Part shown: in pieces, positions 33,929-43,115 of the stretch
Position numbering within the stretch: position 1 is the first letter of the stretch
Layout of the letters: each line of letters begins with the position of its first letter
Assembly (NCBI RefSeq): GCF_007005445.1
Contig: NZ_CP041387.1
Location: 1,674,001-1,738,000 of the forward strand
Direction of reading: 5' to 3'
Length of the DNA stretch: 64,000 nt
Origin: Rhodopseudomonas palustris
Lineage (GTDB): Bacteria; Pseudomonadota; Alphaproteobacteria; Rhizobiales; Xanthobacteraceae
Translations under genes and position numbers: made by a program
Notes under the pieces: model-generated
Told to the model about the DNA's origin: nothing
Seen by the model: only the letters and a program-made list of their open reading frames with translations
The model's database searches: none

Positions 33929-34924
33929 ATGAGGCCGGAGATTATTGTGGAGCCTTTGCCGCAGCTGCCAGATTTTGGCCCCGACGTCCTCAAGATGTTT
34001 CAAATTTTTCATCCTTACGCATTCGACAAGACAGCAAAGGCCTTTTTGGCTGGACAGCGTTTCGTCCACTACACGAGCGCGGACAACGCCCTGAAGATGT
34101 TCCGTAATCGGGAAGTGTGGATGCGGAAATCAACTTGTATGAATGATTTTATGGAAATTCAGCACGGCTTCGCTTGTCTTAAGGCATCAACTGAAGTGCA
34201 TGTTGCCGACCTAAAACGTATATTCGATGGGATGTTTCCAGGCTTCAACGATAAGCTCGTATCTGCGTTCAATAGCTGGCTGCCTGCATTTAACAACGAT
34301 ACCTACATCGCCTGCCTGTCAGAGCACGATACTTCTGAGGATCGGCTTGGTCGTTTGTCGATGTGGCGGGCTTATGGTGGATCCGCAGGAGTCGCTGTCG
34401 TCCTTAACGGAGCGCCTTTTATCAGGCCAAGCGATGCTCTTAAGGCCTACACGAGCCCAGTTGCCTATCTTGACCAGGATGGGTTCGATCGGGAGTTCGT
34501 GCGCTTCATTGAATCAGTCGAGGCCAATTCCGATTTTGTGAAGGGATTGGGTGAAGCAGCAGTCCTTGGACGCGTTTTCGAAGTCTTTCGATCGGCCATG
34601 CTTTGCACTAAACACCCTGGCTTCCATGAGGAACGTGAATGGCGTGTCATCTACAGCCCGAGCTACATGAAGTCGAGCTACGTCAAAGCGGAAATCGAGT
34701 CGGTAAACGGAACGCCGCAGCCCGTTTGCAAAATTCCTCTCGCCAATATCCCGGACAAAGGCCTTACAGGGATTGAGATCCCTGAACTAGTTGAACGGGT
34801 GATCATAGGTCCAACTAAGTATCCTCGGGTCATTCAAGAGGCCTTCAGCATACTGCTTTCATCGATTGATATGCCAGATGCAGCAAGCCGCGTGACCGTG
34901 TCCGATATTCCGCTGCGTAACTAA
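33929..34924 (+). CDS. DUF2971 domain protein
   Basis: A 331-residue protein starting MRPEIIVEPLPQLPDFGPDV. DUF2971 hallmarks are present: RFVHYTSADNALKMFRNREV, WMRKSTCMNDFMEIQHG, LSMWRAYGGSAGVAVVLNG and HPGFHEEREWRVIYS. Codon use and base composition are AT-richer than the neighbours, which points to horizontal acquisition. DUF2971 genes are patchily distributed accessory genes; the biochemical activity is not established to my knowledge. No partner gene is adjacent, so if it is part of a larger system that system is reduced here. Confidence 0.8.
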   Translation: MRPEIIVEPLPQLPDFGPDVLKMFQIFHPYAFDKTAKAFLAGQRFVHYTSADNALKMFRNREVWMRKSTCMNDFMEIQHGFACLKASTEVHVADLKRIFDGMFPGFNDKLVSAFNSWLPAFNNDTYIACLSEHDTSEDRLGRLSMWRAYGGSAGVAVVLNGAPFIRPSDALKAYTSPVAYLDQDGFDREFVRFIESVEANSDFVKGLGEAAVLGRVFEVFRSAMLCTKHPGFHEEREWRVIYSPSYMKSSYVKAEIESVNGTPQPVCKIPLANIPDKGLTGIEIPELVERVIIGPTKYPRVIQEAFSILLSSIDMPDAASRVTVSDIPLRN

Positions 34925-34991
34925 TTTAGTAGTGTCATAAACCTCGATAGAGGGGAAACTTGGGTCGTAATTGTGTGGTTGTCGGATGTCA

Positions 34992-35405
34992 TCACAACTG
35001 CCGATTTAATCGGGTCGGTCGGCTGACGAATGCCAGGAGGATGACGGCGGGATTATCCCTGATTGGGGTGACGGTTTCCAGCATCACGTACCGCGCGCGC
35101 TGTACAGTCCATTCGTAGTTCTGTTCGGGCAGAATCTCACCGATCAGCCTGAGGATGGCGTCCTCGCTTGGTGCGATGCGCCAGCGGGAAGTTCATATAG
35201 GTCAGCACATTGACCCCAGCGTCGTCGAGGAAAGCGGCGGCTTCGGCTGCTTCTCGGCCAAAAGGCGCGGCTCCAGGAAGCCGGGCAAGTAGCTCCCTTT
35301 ACGCAGTTTCGGGATGCGCAACTCGATCGTGCCGGCCCATGTCTCCAGTCGCTATCACGGTAGCCGTTGCGCTGGCCAGCCGCTCCGGCATCTTCTCGCC
35401 TGAGC
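34992..35405 (-). pseudogene. Decayed IS256-family (mutator-type) transposase fragment
   Basis: Reading the minus strand with frameshifts recovers ordered IS256 pieces: [10 protein letters not shown], then [20 protein letters not shown] and [10 protein letters not shown]. After an internal deletion come [20 protein letters not shown] and, after another gap, EDAILRLIGEILPEQNYEWT with VQRARYVMLETV, and a stop at 34992. The whole DDE catalytic core (about 200 residues) and the NPLERLN segment are missing, and at least two frame changes occur. No terminal inverted repeats were recognised. It is a scar of a past insertion next to the DUF2971 gene. Confidence 0.8.
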
Positions 35406-35960
35406 CCGGTTAGGCTGCCGACCTACTTCCATCAGTCGCCGGGCGGCAAAGCCGATCCTCTCGCTCAGCAGATTGGCGTCTGGTGTCTTCGGTCATTCTC
35501 CTGTGGCATTGGCGTGTCGCAACCGATCCTACCGGGCGGCTCGTCGATGACCGCCGCTCGCTACGGCGCTATGATAGGGAAGCTCGCGAGCGGCCAGACT
35601 ATGCAGCTAAAGCACGATCGGGGACATGCCCTCATCCTCCCAACGATGACTTCATCGGTGAGCCAATCTGCATAGGAAAGGTCACGCGTGATCAGTGGTG
35701 GCGACAGTCCAAAAAATCGAAGCGACATCGTCATCCATGGGACAGGCGGTGAACAGAAAAGATCGGTACCAACTTCGTACAAGAAACGCGCGAAAACAGC
35801 GTGAACGAGACGCGAACATTCGTCAGCAGATGGATTGATTTTGCTGCGAAAAATCGTTCTGCCGTAGACCCGCCGTATTCCCCGTGTTAACCGGGCCAAT
35901 GCGAGCGGCCCGAAGCTGTAGAATGTCGCAAGCCTGATTCGTCGATTGAAGCCGCGCGGA
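35406..35960. other. Degenerate region between the transposase scar and the DUF2155 gene
   Basis: No intact gene is supported. Frames around 35483-35750 are open but have unusual composition and no recognised domain; they look like relic sequence. One short ORF with a plausible ribosome binding site is listed separately. The promoter of the DUF2155 gene should lie in the last 150 bases. Confidence 0.4.
35688..35804 (+). CDS. Possible very small ORF (38 residues)
   Basis: A GTG at 35688 preceded by AGGAAAGG gives a short hydrophilic, basic product starting MISGGDSPKNRSDIVIHGTG and ending KKRAKTA. Only the ribosome binding site and a protein-like composition support it. It lies inside degraded accessory DNA and could be chance. 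Confidence 0.22.
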   Translation: MISGGDSPKNRSDIVIHGTGGEQKRSVPTSYKKRAKTA

Positions 35961-36935
35961 ATGTCCCGAAGCCTGAGCCTAGTCGGTCTTGCGGCGTTGA
36001 TCGTCGCCCCGTTGATCGCGTTTGCGCCTCCCGCGCAAGCGCAGATCGGCAACATCTTCTCGGATCCGCCGCCGCGGCCGCCGGGCATGGTGCCGCGTGG
36101 CGCGCCGCCGCCTGCCGACGACGAGGAGGAAGAGGTGCCGGATCTGCCGCCGCAGGGGCGGGTGCTGCCGGCTCCGAACCGCGCCATGCAAGGCTCGGCG
36201 ATGCCGGGCCCGGTGCAGTCGCAGCCGCTGCCGCCGCCGCCCGGCTCGACGGTGATCCCGCAGACTTCGCCGCCGGTTCCGGCCGAGCCGAACACAGGCG
36301 TGGCCAATGCACCGGCCGCGACCAATCCGCTGCCCGGCCTGCCGCCGGGCCAACGCCAGCCGCGTGGCACGCCGCAGACCAATCCGCCGCCGGCCCCGGC
36401 GACCTTGCAGCCCGGCGACGAGATCGTCACCGAGCCGCCGGCGCAGAAGATCGTCAACAAGAAGGCGAGCTTCACCGGGCTCGACAAGATCACCGGCCGC
36501 ACCATCAGCTTCGATGCGGACATCGGCGAAACGGTGCAATTCGGCGCGTTGCGGGTGAAGACCGACGCCTGTTACACTCGGCCGTCGACCGAGGCGACCA
36601 ATACCGACGCCTTCGTCGAGGTCGACGAAATCACGCTGCAGGGCGAAGTGAAGCGGATCTTTTCCGGCTGGATGTTCGCAGCCAGCCCCGGTCTGCATGC
36701 CGTCGAACACCCGATCTACGACATCTGGCTGACCGACTGTAAGGGTCCGGAGACGCCGAACGTCGCCAGTGCGCAGCCCGAGCCCCCGAAGCCGGCCTCG
36801 CAGTCTCAACAGCGTCGCCGTCCGCAACAGCCGTCACAGCAAACGCTGCAGCCGCCGTCATCACTGCAGCCGGCGCCGCAGCCCCAGCGCCCGCAACGCT
36901 CCCTGCCGCCGCCGCTGCCGGGTTTCCAGCAGTAA
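35961..36935 (+). CDS. DUF2155 domain protein, Pro/Gln-rich, secreted
   Basis: ATG 35961 gives 324 residues. A signal peptide (MSRSLSLVGLAALIVAPLIA, cleavage after AQAQ) is followed by about 120 residues rich in Pro and acidic residues. The DUF2155 domain is at roughly 160-265: ASFTGLDKITGRTISFDADI, VQFGALRVKTDACYTRP and VYDIWLTDC-like HPIYDIWLTDC. The tail is Gln/Pro-rich. The family is near-universal in alphaproteobacteria and usually sits beside aat, as here, where it is convergent with aat (14-base gap). The function is unknown, but it is probably periplasmic. Confidence 0.9.
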   Translation: MSRSLSLVGLAALIVAPLIAFAPPAQAQIGNIFSDPPPRPPGMVPRGAPPPADDEEEEVPDLPPQGRVLPAPNRAMQGSAMPGPVQSQPLPPPPGSTVIPQTSPPVPAEPNTGVANAPAATNPLPGLPPGQRQPRGTPQTNPPPAPATLQPGDEIVTEPPAQKIVNKKASFTGLDKITGRTISFDADIGETVQFGALRVKTDACYTRPSTEATNTDAFVEVDEITLQGEVKRIFSGWMFAASPGLHAVEHPIYDIWLTDCKGPETPNVASAQPEPPKPASQSQQRRRPQQPSQQTLQPPSSLQPAPQPQRPQRSLPPPLPGFQQ

Positions 36936-36949
36936 TATCGAAACAGCAT

Positions 36950-37627
36950 TCAGCTTCGCGAGGCGATGACCGCCAGCGCTTCGGCGCCCGTCACCGGCCG
37001 ATCGCTCGGCAGTGCATCGAAGGTGGCTTCGCCTTCGAGCGCGTCGTCGAGCAGCGAGCGGTAGCGCAGCCGCGGCACTTCGATGGCGCCGAAGCTCTTC
37101 AGGTGATCGGTGACGAACTGGGTGTCGAGCAGGGTGTAGCCGCCGGCAAGCAGACGCGCGACGAGGTGGACCAGCGCCACCTTCGAAGCGTCGCGAACGC
37201 GGTGGAACATGCTCTCGCCGAAGAACGCCCGGCCGAGGCTGACGCCGTACAGGCCGCCGGCGAGATCGCCGTCCTGCCAGACCTCGACGCTGTGGCAATG
37301 GCCGATGTCGTGCAGGCCGATATACAGCTCGCGAATCCTGCGGTTGATCCAGGTGTCGTCGCGGCCCGGCTGGGGCGCGGCACAGCCGTCGATCACCGCC
37401 CTGAAGTCGCGATCGACGGTGACCGTGAAGGCATCCGACCGCACCGTGCGGGCGAGCCGTGAGGTGACGCGGAAGCCGCCGAGCGGAATGATGCCGCGCA
37501 TGTCCGGTTCCACCCAGAACAGCGACGGGTCGTCGATGCTCTCGGCCATCGGAAAGATGCCGCAGGCGTAGGCGCGCAGCAGCACGTCGGGGGTAATTTC
37601 GGAAGCGGCGGAGTCGCGTGAAGCCAT
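36950..37627 (-). CDS. aat: Leucyl/phenylalanyl-tRNA-protein transferase
   Basis: A 225-residue protein with the Aat signatures [63 protein letters not shown] and [17 protein letters not shown]. It attaches Leu or Phe to proteins with N-terminal Arg or Lys, marking them for ClpAP degradation (N-end rule). Length is normal. It lies convergent with the DUF2155 gene and downstream of the NhaD-like gene on the same strand. Confidence 0.95.
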   Translation of the reverse strand: MASRDSAASEITPDVLLRAYACGIFPMAESIDDPSLFWVEPDMRGIIPLGGFRVTSRLARTVRSDAFTVTVDRDFRAVIDGCAAPQPGRDDTWINRRIRELYIGLHDIGHCHSVEVWQDGDLAGGLYGVSLGRAFFGESMFHRVRDASKVALVHLVARLLAGGYTLLDTQFVTDHLKSFGAIEVPRLRYRSLLDDALEGEATFDALPSDRPVTGAEALAVIASRS

Positions 37628-37700
37628 GCACCAAGCATAGCACGACGATGAAAGGGCGCGACTCCGCGGGACTGCTTGCGATGAGGCTGTCTGCGATCAC

Positions 37701-38918
37701 TCAGTGCGGCAGGTCGGGTGACCAGCCGATCAACCACAGCATTGCGAAGAACGCGACGAAATACGCGATTCCGACGTGCCAGCCGTGGCGCAGCCATAGC
37801 GCCACCGACTTGCCCTCGGGAAACATGTTTGTGATCGCGACGCCGGCCGACGAGCCGAACCACATCATCGAGCCGCCGAAGCCGACCGCGTAGGCCAGGA
37901 AGCCCCAGTCGTAGCCGCCCTGTTTCAGCGCCAGCGCGGTGAGCGGGATGTTGTCGAAGCCGGCCGATACGAAGCCGAGGCCAAGCGCGGTCTGCCAGCT
38001 CGCGCCAGGCAGCTCTTCGACCGGCATCAGCGAGGCCGTAGTGACCAGCGCCAGCAGGAAGATCGTCCCCTTGAAGGTTGCTGGCATCAGCTCCCAGTCG
38101 GGACGGCGCAGCGGCGCGGCGAGCAGGATCACTGCCCAGACGGTGAGGCCCAGCACCGGCGCATGGTCGAGCAGAGCCGGGAATTTTATGTTCGCGGTGA
38201 CGTTGGCGGTGAGGGCTGCGATCAGGATCGTGGCCACGATGCCAACCCGCACCCACTCGATCTGCAGACCCTTCGGGGCATTCTTGACGATCGGCGAGAA
38301 CCGCTGCTGCTGGATCGACGCCGGCACCGCGAACAGGGCCAGTGCGATACCGGCAGCGACGTAAGCGTCGAGGACCTCGAGCGGACTTATGCCGGCGATC
38401 CACATCATCGTTGTGGTGGTGTCGCCGACCACGCTGCCGGACCCGCCGGCGTTCGATGCGGCGACGATCGCGGCGAGGTAACCGATGTGGACCCGGCCGC
38501 GGAACACGTGCCGCGCCATCATGCCGCCGATCAGTGCCGCGGCGATGTTGTCGAGGAAGCTCGACAGCACGAACACCAGGCCGAGCAGCACCACCGGCCC
38601 TTTCCAATCGTCGGGGAGCAGCGCCGGCATCTCGTCGGGAATGCCGCTTTTCTCGAAATGCGCCGACAGCAGCGCAAAGCCCATCAGCAGCAGGAACAGG
38701 TTCGCCAGCGTCACCCATTCGTGCTGCATGTGCAGCGCCAGGCCGGACAGGCCGACGCCGGTCTTGAAGCCGGCGAACGCCAGCTTGTAGCCGACCACGG
38801 TGGTCAGGCCGGCCAGCGCGATCAGCAAGGTGTGGCGGTGGAAGATCGCAACCCCGACCAGTGTGGCCGCGAACAAGACGAAATCGAGCGGGATGCCGAA
38901 GATCAGGATCGGTGTCAC
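37701..38918 (-). CDS. NhaD-like sodium:proton antiporter
   Basis: GTG 38918, with GAGG six bases upstream, gives 405 residues starting MTPILIFGIPLDFVLFAATL; the frame opens to 39107 but the extension is Arg/Ala-rich and unlikely. Ten to twelve membrane segments are predicted. NhaD/ion-transporter-superfamily features include FVLSSFLDNIAAALIGGMMA, NAGGSGSVVGDTTTTMMWIA and AGFDNIPLTALAL. It exchanges Na+ or Li+ for protons across the inner membrane. The counter-ion was not tested and the wider IT superfamily includes other anion carriers. Confidence 0.82.
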   Translation of the reverse strand: MTPILIFGIPLDFVLFAATLVGVAIFHRHTLLIALAGLTTVVGYKLAFAGFKTGVGLSGLALHMQHEWVTLANLFLLLMGFALLSAHFEKSGIPDEMPALLPDDWKGPVVLLGLVFVLSSFLDNIAAALIGGMMARHVFRGRVHIGYLAAIVAASNAGGSGSVVGDTTTTMMWIAGISPLEVLDAYVAAGIALALFAVPASIQQQRFSPIVKNAPKGLQIEWVRVGIVATILIAALTANVTANIKFPALLDHAPVLGLTVWAVILLAAPLRRPDWELMPATFKGTIFLLALVTTASLMPVEELPGASWQTALGLGFVSAGFDNIPLTALALKQGGYDWGFLAYAVGFGGSMMWFGSSAGVAITNMFPEGKSVALWLRHGWHVGIAYFVAFFAMLWLIGWSPDLPH

Positions 38919-39158
38919 GGCAGCCTCGTGCAGGGCGGGACGCCCTCTAGCGCCTCCTCGTCCCACCGCGATGCGGACGACAACAGCTTGCCGCTGAGAG
39001 CCTGAACGTTCAAAGGCGCATCTTCCCGATATCGGACTGGCCGAACCGGCAAGGGTCGGCGGCGCGGCGGAAGCTGCCCGAGGTGCGACAAAATGGCAAG
39101 GCGGCAATGGTCTTAGGACACCGGCTTTCGTTCGATGCCGTTTGGCAAGCCCTGGCGT

Positions 39159-39830
39159 TCAGCTTTTGACGGCCAGCCAGATCCAATGCCGTGACCCGGT
39201 GCGCTTGCCGACGGCGCGTACCGGGACTTCGTTGACGACGAAGTCGCTGCGCCGCAGCCGCCGAGTGAAGTTTTCGTCCGGCCCGGACGACCACACAGCC
39301 AGCACACCACCGCCGCGTAGCGCTGCGCGCGCCGCCGCAAGCCCCTTCGAGTCATAGAGCTGGTCGTTGGCGGGGCGGGACAGACCCTCGGGACCGTTGT
39401 CGACATCGAGCAGGATGGCGTCGTAGCGTCCCGCGCCCGTTCGGATCAGTTCGCCGACGTCGCGTTGCAGGATGTTGACGCGGCGATCGCTCAGGCTGTC
39501 GCCGAACAGTTCGGCCATCGCGCCGCGCCCCCAGTCGATCACCTCGGGCACCAGCTCGGCGACCTCGATGACGGCGTCATCGCCGAACACCTTCAGCGCG
39601 GCGCGCAGCGTGAAGCCCATGCCGAGACCGCCGATCAGGACGCGCGGCCGGGGACGCCCGGCGAGTTTCTGGCAGGCGAGGGTGGCGAGCGCTTCCTCGG
39701 AGCCGCCGAGCCGGCTGTTCATCAGCTCGTTGGCATCCAGACGGATGGAGAATTCCTCGCCGCGCCGCATCAGCCGCAATTCGCCGCCACCGGGGATCTG
39801 CGCGGTGGCCAACAGTGTCCAGGGAAGCAC
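39159..39830 (-). CDS. Spermidine-synthase-like methyltransferase-fold protein
   Basis: The likely start is GTG 39830, giving 223 residues beginning MLPWTLLATAQIPGGGELRL. An earlier start to 39971 would overlap the upstream kinase gene by about 100 bases. The Rossmann nucleotide-binding motif is VLIGGLGMGFTLRAAL, followed by AELVPEVIDW and YDAILLDVDNGPEG. These resemble spermidine synthases, but residues for putrescine binding are not recognisable, so a generic aminopropyl- or methyl-transferase is possible. It lies 44 bases after the phosphorelay genes on the same strand. Confidence 0.7.
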   Translation of the reverse strand: MLPWTLLATAQIPGGGELRLMRRGEEFSIRLDANELMNSRLGGSEEALATLACQKLAGRPRPRVLIGGLGMGFTLRAALKVFGDDAVIEVAELVPEVIDWGRGAMAELFGDSLSDRRVNILQRDVGELIRTGAGRYDAILLDVDNGPEGLSRPANDQLYDSKGLAAARAALRGGGVLAVWSSGPDENFTRRLRRSDFVVNEVPVRAVGKRTGSRHWIWLAVKS

Positions 39831-39873
39831 AGCAATCGCTCTCAGTCGCTGAGGGTGGAGGTGCGCGGCGATC

Positions 39874-40962
39874 TCAATGAGCGGCCTGCGCGACCTGGGC
39901 GGCGGGGGCATTGGCGCGGCGGAAGCGCAGCACCATTCGCGTGCCGGCATGATTGGGGTCGCGCTCGACATCGGCTTCCAGTTTGGCGGCCATTGCGCTG
40001 ACGATGCGCTGGCCCATGCCGGTCGACTGCGGGTTGGCCTTGACGTTGAGACCGACGCCGTCGTCGGAGATCACCAGTTCGAGGTCATCGCGGTCGGCCT
40101 TCAGCTCGACATGGATCGGCCCCTTGCCCTCCGGGTAGGCGTATTTGACCGCGTTCATCACCAGTTCGTTGACGATGATGCCGATCGCCACCGCACGGTC
40201 CGGATCGGTTTCGACCGGCTCCGCCGACAGTGTCAGCCGTGACATCCGGTTACCCTCGGCCGAGCGCCGCAGATCTTCCAGCAGGGCCTCGAGGTACTGG
40301 TTGAGCATCACGCTCTTGAGATCGTGCGAGGTGTAGAGCCGGCGGTGCACCTGCGCCACCGCGGCGACACGGCCCATCGCGTTGGTCAGCGCCGCCTTGA
40401 CCTCGTCCTGCTTGCTGGAAGATGCCTGCAGATGCAGCAGCGAGGCGATGATCTGCAGCGAATTGCCGACGCGGTGGTTGACTTCGCGCAGCAGCACTTC
40501 GCGTTCGGCGGCGAGGGCGGCGTAGCGGTCGCGCGACGCGCGCACTTCAGCCTCGGCATCGTCGCGGGCCTTGCGCACCATCGCCTGCTTCAGCGCCTGA
40601 TCGGCGGCGACCTGGAGCAGCGGCACGAACTCGCCCTGTGTGTCCTTCACCAGATAGTCGTCGGCGCCGGCCTTCAGCGCGGTCACCGCGATCTTGGAAT
40701 CCTGCGAGGCGGTGACGAACACCACCGGCGGCGGGTCGGGAATCGACTGAATCTGCTCCAACGTCTCCAGCCCGTCGAGGCCGGGCATGTACTGGTCGAG
40801 CGCGATCACGTCGATGCCGCCCTGGCGCAGCCGTTCCAGCCCGGCTTCGCCGCTCAGCACGTGTTCGACGCAGAAGCCCTGCCGCTGCAGGCCACGCGAG
40901 ACGAGGCGACCGAGCGCCTCGTCGTCGTCGATATAGAGCAGGGTCGGCTTGGCGTCTGTCAT
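39874..40962 (-). CDS. Hybrid protein: receiver domain plus HisKA_2/HWE-type histidine kinase
   Basis: A 362-residue soluble protein. An N-terminal receiver domain (about 5-125) has IDDDE acids, phospho-acceptor D56 in VIALDQYMPGLDG and the conserved Lys in YLVKDTQG. After a coiled linker comes a HisKA_2 dimerisation motif LLREVNHRVGNSLQIIASLL with H163, and an ATPase domain with IVNELVMNAVKYAYPEGKGP. Putting REC before a HisKA_2 kinase makes its activity controllable by an upstream phosphodonor. It overlaps the response regulator gene by 4 bases and is the third member of a phosphorelay operon. Confidence 0.88.
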   Translation of the reverse strand: MTDAKPTLLYIDDDEALGRLVSRGLQRQGFCVEHVLSGEAGLERLRQGGIDVIALDQYMPGLDGLETLEQIQSIPDPPPVVFVTASQDSKIAVTALKAGADDYLVKDTQGEFVPLLQVAADQALKQAMVRKARDDAEAEVRASRDRYAALAAEREVLLREVNHRVGNSLQIIASLLHLQASSSKQDEVKAALTNAMGRVAAVAQVHRRLYTSHDLKSVMLNQYLEALLEDLRRSAEGNRMSRLTLSAEPVETDPDRAVAIGIIVNELVMNAVKYAYPEGKGPIHVELKADRDDLELVISDDGVGLNVKANPQSTGMGQRIVSAMAAKLEADVERDPNHAGTRMVLRFRRANAPAAQVAQAAH

Positions 40963-41402
40963 GGAGCGTCGGGTTGCGGGACCTGGATGACCGAGAAGAA
41001 CAGGCCGAGTTGGCGGATCGCGTTGGCGAAGCTCTCGTAGTTCACCGGCTTGGTGATGTAGACGTTGCAGCCGAGTTCGTAGCAGCGCTTGATCTCGTGC
41101 GCGTCGTCGGTTGTCGTCAAGACCACCACCGGGGTCGTCTTGAGATGATCATTTTCCTTGATCCGCCGCAGGATGTCGATGCCGCTGGCATCGGGCAGGT
41201 TGAGGTCGAGCAGCACCAGCAGGGCGCGATGCTTGTGTTCGATGCCGGTGCCGTCGCTGCCGAACAGATAATTCAGCGCGGCCGTCCCCGAGGTGAACGG
41301 GATGATCTCGTTGTTGACGCCGGAGCGGCGGATATTCCGCTCGATCAGACGGGCATGCCCCTCGTCGTCCTCGATCATGATGATGGTGACAGGGTTACTC
41401 AT
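40959..41402 (-). CDS. Single-domain response regulator (Rcp1-like)
   Basis: ATG 41402 overlaps the kinase stop by 4 bases and gives 147 residues; an in-frame upstream start at 41435 is less likely. It is a stand-alone receiver: IIMIEDDEGHARLI, phospho-acceptor D66 in LLVLLDLNLPDASG, VVVLTTTDD and VYITKPVNYESF. It has no output domain and resembles Rcp1-type regulators that shuttle phosphate between kinases. Its position between two kinases suggests a phosphotransfer role. Confidence 0.9.
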   Translation of the reverse strand: MSNPVTIIMIEDDEGHARLIERNIRRSGVNNEIIPFTSGTAALNYLFGSDGTGIEHKHRALLVLLDLNLPDASGIDILRRIKENDHLKTTPVVVLTTTDDAHEIKRCYELGCNVYITKPVNYESFANAIRQLGLFFSVIQVPQPDAP

Positions 41403-42931
41403 GCGCGCTGTTCCTGACTCTTGTTTGCCGTCCATCGGGCCGGCAGGGTGATGGTGAAGGTCGAGCCTTCGCCGAGTGCGGAAGAAACCGACATGGTGCC
41501 GCCCAGCCGCCGCACCAGGGCTCGCACATGGGCGAGCCCGATCCCTTGGCCGGGCCGATCCTGTGTACCGGCGCGGCGAAAAAGATCAAAGATTCTCTGG
41601 TGGTCCTTCGGATCAATCCCCCGGCCATTGTCCGCGATCTCGAAGATCACGAAGCCCAGCTTCTGCCGGCCTCGGATCACGATGTCGCCCGGCACGCCAT
41701 CTTTCAGATATTTCAGGGCGTTATCGATGAGATTGGAGAAAATCTGTTCAAGCGCCAGACGGTCGCTGACGATCTCCGGCAATGGTTCGATCCGGATCTG
41801 AGCGTCGGCCTCGGCGGCCTGATGCGCCACGGTGGAGGCGATGTTTTCGATCAACTCTCGGGTGTCGATCCGCACCGGCTGGAACTGGCGGCGCCCTTCG
41901 CGGGTGAGATTCAGGATGGCGCTGATCAGGCGGTCCATCTTGCCGATCGAGGATTTGATGAAGCCGAGCGCTTCGGTGAAATCCTCGGAGAGCTGACGGT
42001 CGGCCGGCTCCAGTTCCGGCTCGCCGTCGCTGTCGGCATTGGCGGCGCTCTGCTTGCCGGCGACTTCCCGGCTCAGCGTGGCGATGCGGCGGAAGATGTC
42101 GCTGCGCAGCTCTTCCAGCTCGCTGGTGAAGCCCATGATGTTGACCAGCGGCGAGCGCAGATCGTGGCTGACGATGTAGGCGAAGCGCTGGATCTCCTCA
42201 TTGGCCTCGCGCAGGTCGGTGGTCCGCTCCTGGACGGTGGATTCGAGGTTGAGATTGTTCTCACGAAGCTGCGTTTCGGCCTCGTCGCGCGCTCGCGCGG
42301 AGCGGCGGACCAGGAAGATCGACATCCCGGCGAGCACCAGCACCAACCCGGAGCCGGTCGTGGTGATGATGGTGGCGAGTGCCTGGCTGCGGTCGGCGGC
42401 AGTGGTGCGCTCCGAGAACAGCCGGTTTTCCTCCTGGCGCATCGCGGTCAGCGCGGAAGTCAGGATGTCCATGGCACGGCGGCCATCAATGTCGCGCAGC
42501 AACTGCAAGGCGTCATTGATCCGGTCCTGCTGCGCAAGGGCGATGACCTGACGAAACCGTTCGATTCGGGCGGTGGCGGAGGCGATCGCCTCGTCGATGA
42601 ACGGGACCTGCGCGGTATTGTCGGCGACGAAGTCGCGAAGCCGCTTCAGTCGCGGCACGACATCGGACGCGGCTTCCTCGAATTGAGCAATCAGGTCGTC
42701 CTGGCGGGTCAGCACATAGCCGCGTTCGGCGCTTTCTGCGCGGCGGAGCTGCAGTTGCGCCAGCGCGATCTGGTTCTGGACTTCGAGGGTGTGGGCGACC
42801 CAGGCGTTGTCCTCGCGCGCCTTCTGCAGCCAGTACACCGACGCGATGCTGATAGCGACCAGCACGGCGAACGACAGCGACAAAAGGGCGATCTGGGCAA
42901 AAGAGCGCTTCCGCGCGGATTCAGGCGTCAC
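41399..42931 (-). CDS. CHASE3-domain sensor histidine kinase
   Basis: A 510-residue membrane protein. A transmembrane helix at about 12-34 and a second at about 187-208 flank a helical CHASE3-type sensor (about 40-180, with ESAERGYVLTRQDDL). A coiled region leads to the HisKA domain, AYIVSHDLRSPLVNIMGFTS with H256, and an ATPase domain with SNLIDNALKYL, FEIADNGRGIDP and GQGIGLAHV. It is the first gene of a three-gene unit and would start the relay. The signal is unknown. Confidence 0.9.
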   Translation of the reverse strand: MTPESARKRSFAQIALLSLSFAVLVAISIASVYWLQKAREDNAWVAHTLEVQNQIALAQLQLRRAESAERGYVLTRQDDLIAQFEEAASDVVPRLKRLRDFVADNTAQVPFIDEAIASATARIERFRQVIALAQQDRINDALQLLRDIDGRRAMDILTSALTAMRQEENRLFSERTTAADRSQALATIITTTGSGLVLVLAGMSIFLVRRSARARDEAETQLRENNLNLESTVQERTTDLREANEEIQRFAYIVSHDLRSPLVNIMGFTSELEELRSDIFRRIATLSREVAGKQSAANADSDGEPELEPADRQLSEDFTEALGFIKSSIGKMDRLISAILNLTREGRRQFQPVRIDTRELIENIASTVAHQAAEADAQIRIEPLPEIVSDRLALEQIFSNLIDNALKYLKDGVPGDIVIRGRQKLGFVIFEIADNGRGIDPKDHQRIFDLFRRAGTQDRPGQGIGLAHVRALVRRLGGTMSVSSALGEGSTFTITLPARWTANKSQEQRA

Positions 42932-43115
42932 CGCGCGTCTCCAGCACCTAAGAAACCAACCAAGCCATCCCCCAGGCGTGTCACAAAGCAGAGCTCTAAA
43001 CGCTTTATAACGCGGGCGAAGGCGTTCGGTTCCCGAGGAACTGAGTTTTATCCTCCATGCTCAGAAGCGAGCCGGCGGATCGCGCGAAGCTATGCCGATG
43101 GACGAGGCTGCCGCG

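Noticed and set aside
33616..33993. Minus-strand ORF in the AT-richer junction
   Set aside because: No recognisable domain, no ribosome binding site, poor codon bias, and it overlaps the start of the DUF2971 gene.
35483..35752. Plus-strand ORF after the transposase scar
   Set aside because: Composition resembles degraded sequence and no family motif could be defended; treated as relic DNA.
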